This document shows positions 13,062 to 13,431 of a stretch of 13,431 nt of DNA, in pieces. The first letter of the stretch is position 1; each line of letters starts with the position of its first letter. The DNA lies in the NCBI GenBank assembly GCA_965371325.1, contig CBDUXZ010000016.1, positions 1 through 13,431 of the forward strand. Direction: 5' to 3'. The position numbers were made by a program, and so were the translations under genes. Source of the DNA: CBDUXZ01 sp965371325 [NCBI: uncultured bacterium] (GTDB taxonomy: Bacteria > JAUYMQ01). Under the pieces are notes generated by a model. The model searched no databases and was not told the DNA's origin. It was given only the letters and a program-made list of their open reading frames with translations.

Positions 13062-13431
13062 ATGGGCACGCTGCCCCGCTCGGTCGTGAACAGCCGGACC
13101 CGCAAGCAAAGACAGAGGCGCCCCGCCCAGGGCGGGTCCGCGAAGAATTTCCTTCCCGCGCTCCGCTGGAGCGCAGGCGCCCTGCTGTTGGTCCTCCTCC
13201 CGTTTACCGCATCCTGCAACCTGGGAGAGCTCGCCGTTTCGCTGAAGGCGATCGCGCGCGGGCTGGCAAATGAAACTACCGTCGCGAGAGCGGATCTCGG
13301 CGTTGCTCCGGCCGACGAGGGGAGCATGGCGCTTCGCAGGGAGATCGTAAGCTACCTGCGGCGACACCACCCGGGTCTTTCCCGGCTCGAGGAGGTCATG
13401 CTCGCGGGCGGCATCCTTCGAGCAGCCGACG
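13062..13431 (+). CDS. Probable lipoprotein of unknown function (3' end outside window)
   Basis: An open frame of 123 codons runs to the right edge with no stop. A basic N-region (residues 1-36, with RKQRQRR at 14-20) leads to a hydrophobic core ALLLVLLPF and a lipobox TASC, the lipidated Cys being C52. This suggests export and anchoring in the inner or outer membrane. Residue +2 is Asn, so outer-membrane delivery is possible. The leader is long for a signal-peptidase II substrate, so the true start might be a later codon such as the GTG in SVVNS. After the Cys the chain is soluble and charged, with a heptad-like stretch SMALRREIVSYLRRHHPGLSR. I recognise no family. It follows the DUF5658-like gene by 45 bp. 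Confidence 0.6.
   Translation, partial: MGTLPRSVVNSRTRKQRQRRPAQGGSAKNFLPALRWSAGALLLVLLPFTASCNLGELAVSLKAIARGLANETTVARADLGVAPADEGSMALRREIVSYLRRHHPGLSRLEEVMLAGGILRAAD

Noticed and set aside
1-13431. CRISPR array, insertion sequence, phage or defence cassette
   Set aside because: I saw no regularly spaced repeats, transposase, integrase, terminal inverted repeats or known defence domains.

Overview
The window reads as the chromosome of a GC-rich Gram-negative (diderm) bacterium. The diderm evidence is an LptG-family lipopolysaccharide-export permease, a type IV pilus or type II secretion ATPase and a probable lipoprotein. Three genes start with GTG, SD motifs are common, and there is a good sigma-54-type promoter. 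The phylum cannot be fixed from the sequence; a deltaproteobacterial-like or FCB-type candidate phylum would fit, but that is inference. Most of the window is housekeeping DNA. The last 2 kb is more accessory in character.

Layout. (1) 1-2965, minus strand: ribF (FMN/FAD synthesis), aroE (shikimate dehydrogenase) and the 5' part of a pilB/gspE-type ATPase that runs off the left edge. (2) 2844-3070: a divergent promoter region with an extended -10 for ribF bracketed by a perfect 9-bp inverted repeat. lptG leaves it on the plus strand (3071-4150). (3) 4171-7596, minus strand: a tight operon coaBC - nfeD-type membrane protease - slipin, behind a clear sigma-70-type promoter with a perfect TTGACA. 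The protease and slipin overlap by 4 bp. (4) 7766-8263, plus strand: a lone Nudix hydrolase whose 3' end is itself the arm of a strong hairpin. (5) 8278-10715, minus strand: rsmD - coaD - aspartate aminotransferase. (6) 10874-11614, plus strand: a BadH-like short-chain dehydrogenase. (7) 11615-12075: 461 bp without a convincing gene, containing a -24/-12 (sigma-54) promoter match. (8) 12076-12336: a small XRE-type HTH regulator followed by two hairpins, the second a textbook intrinsic terminator. (9) 12660-13431, plus strand: a three-helix membrane protein of DUF5658 type and the start of a lipoprotein-like gene cut by the right edge.

How the genes relate. coaBC and coaD give three CoA-synthesis activities (PPC synthetase, PPC decarboxylase, PPAT) within 4 kb, in two separate transcription units. 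The NfeD-type protease and slipin form a known protease/substrate pair of the membrane. ribF-aroE-pilB joins cofactor and aromatic metabolism to what is probably a pilus locus continuing leftward. The least ordinary part is the sigma-54-type promoter, XRE regulator and terminator module at about 11750-12456, with the unfamiliar membrane protein and lipoprotein genes behind it. I saw no CRISPR array, insertion sequence, tRNA, rRNA or phage structural gene.
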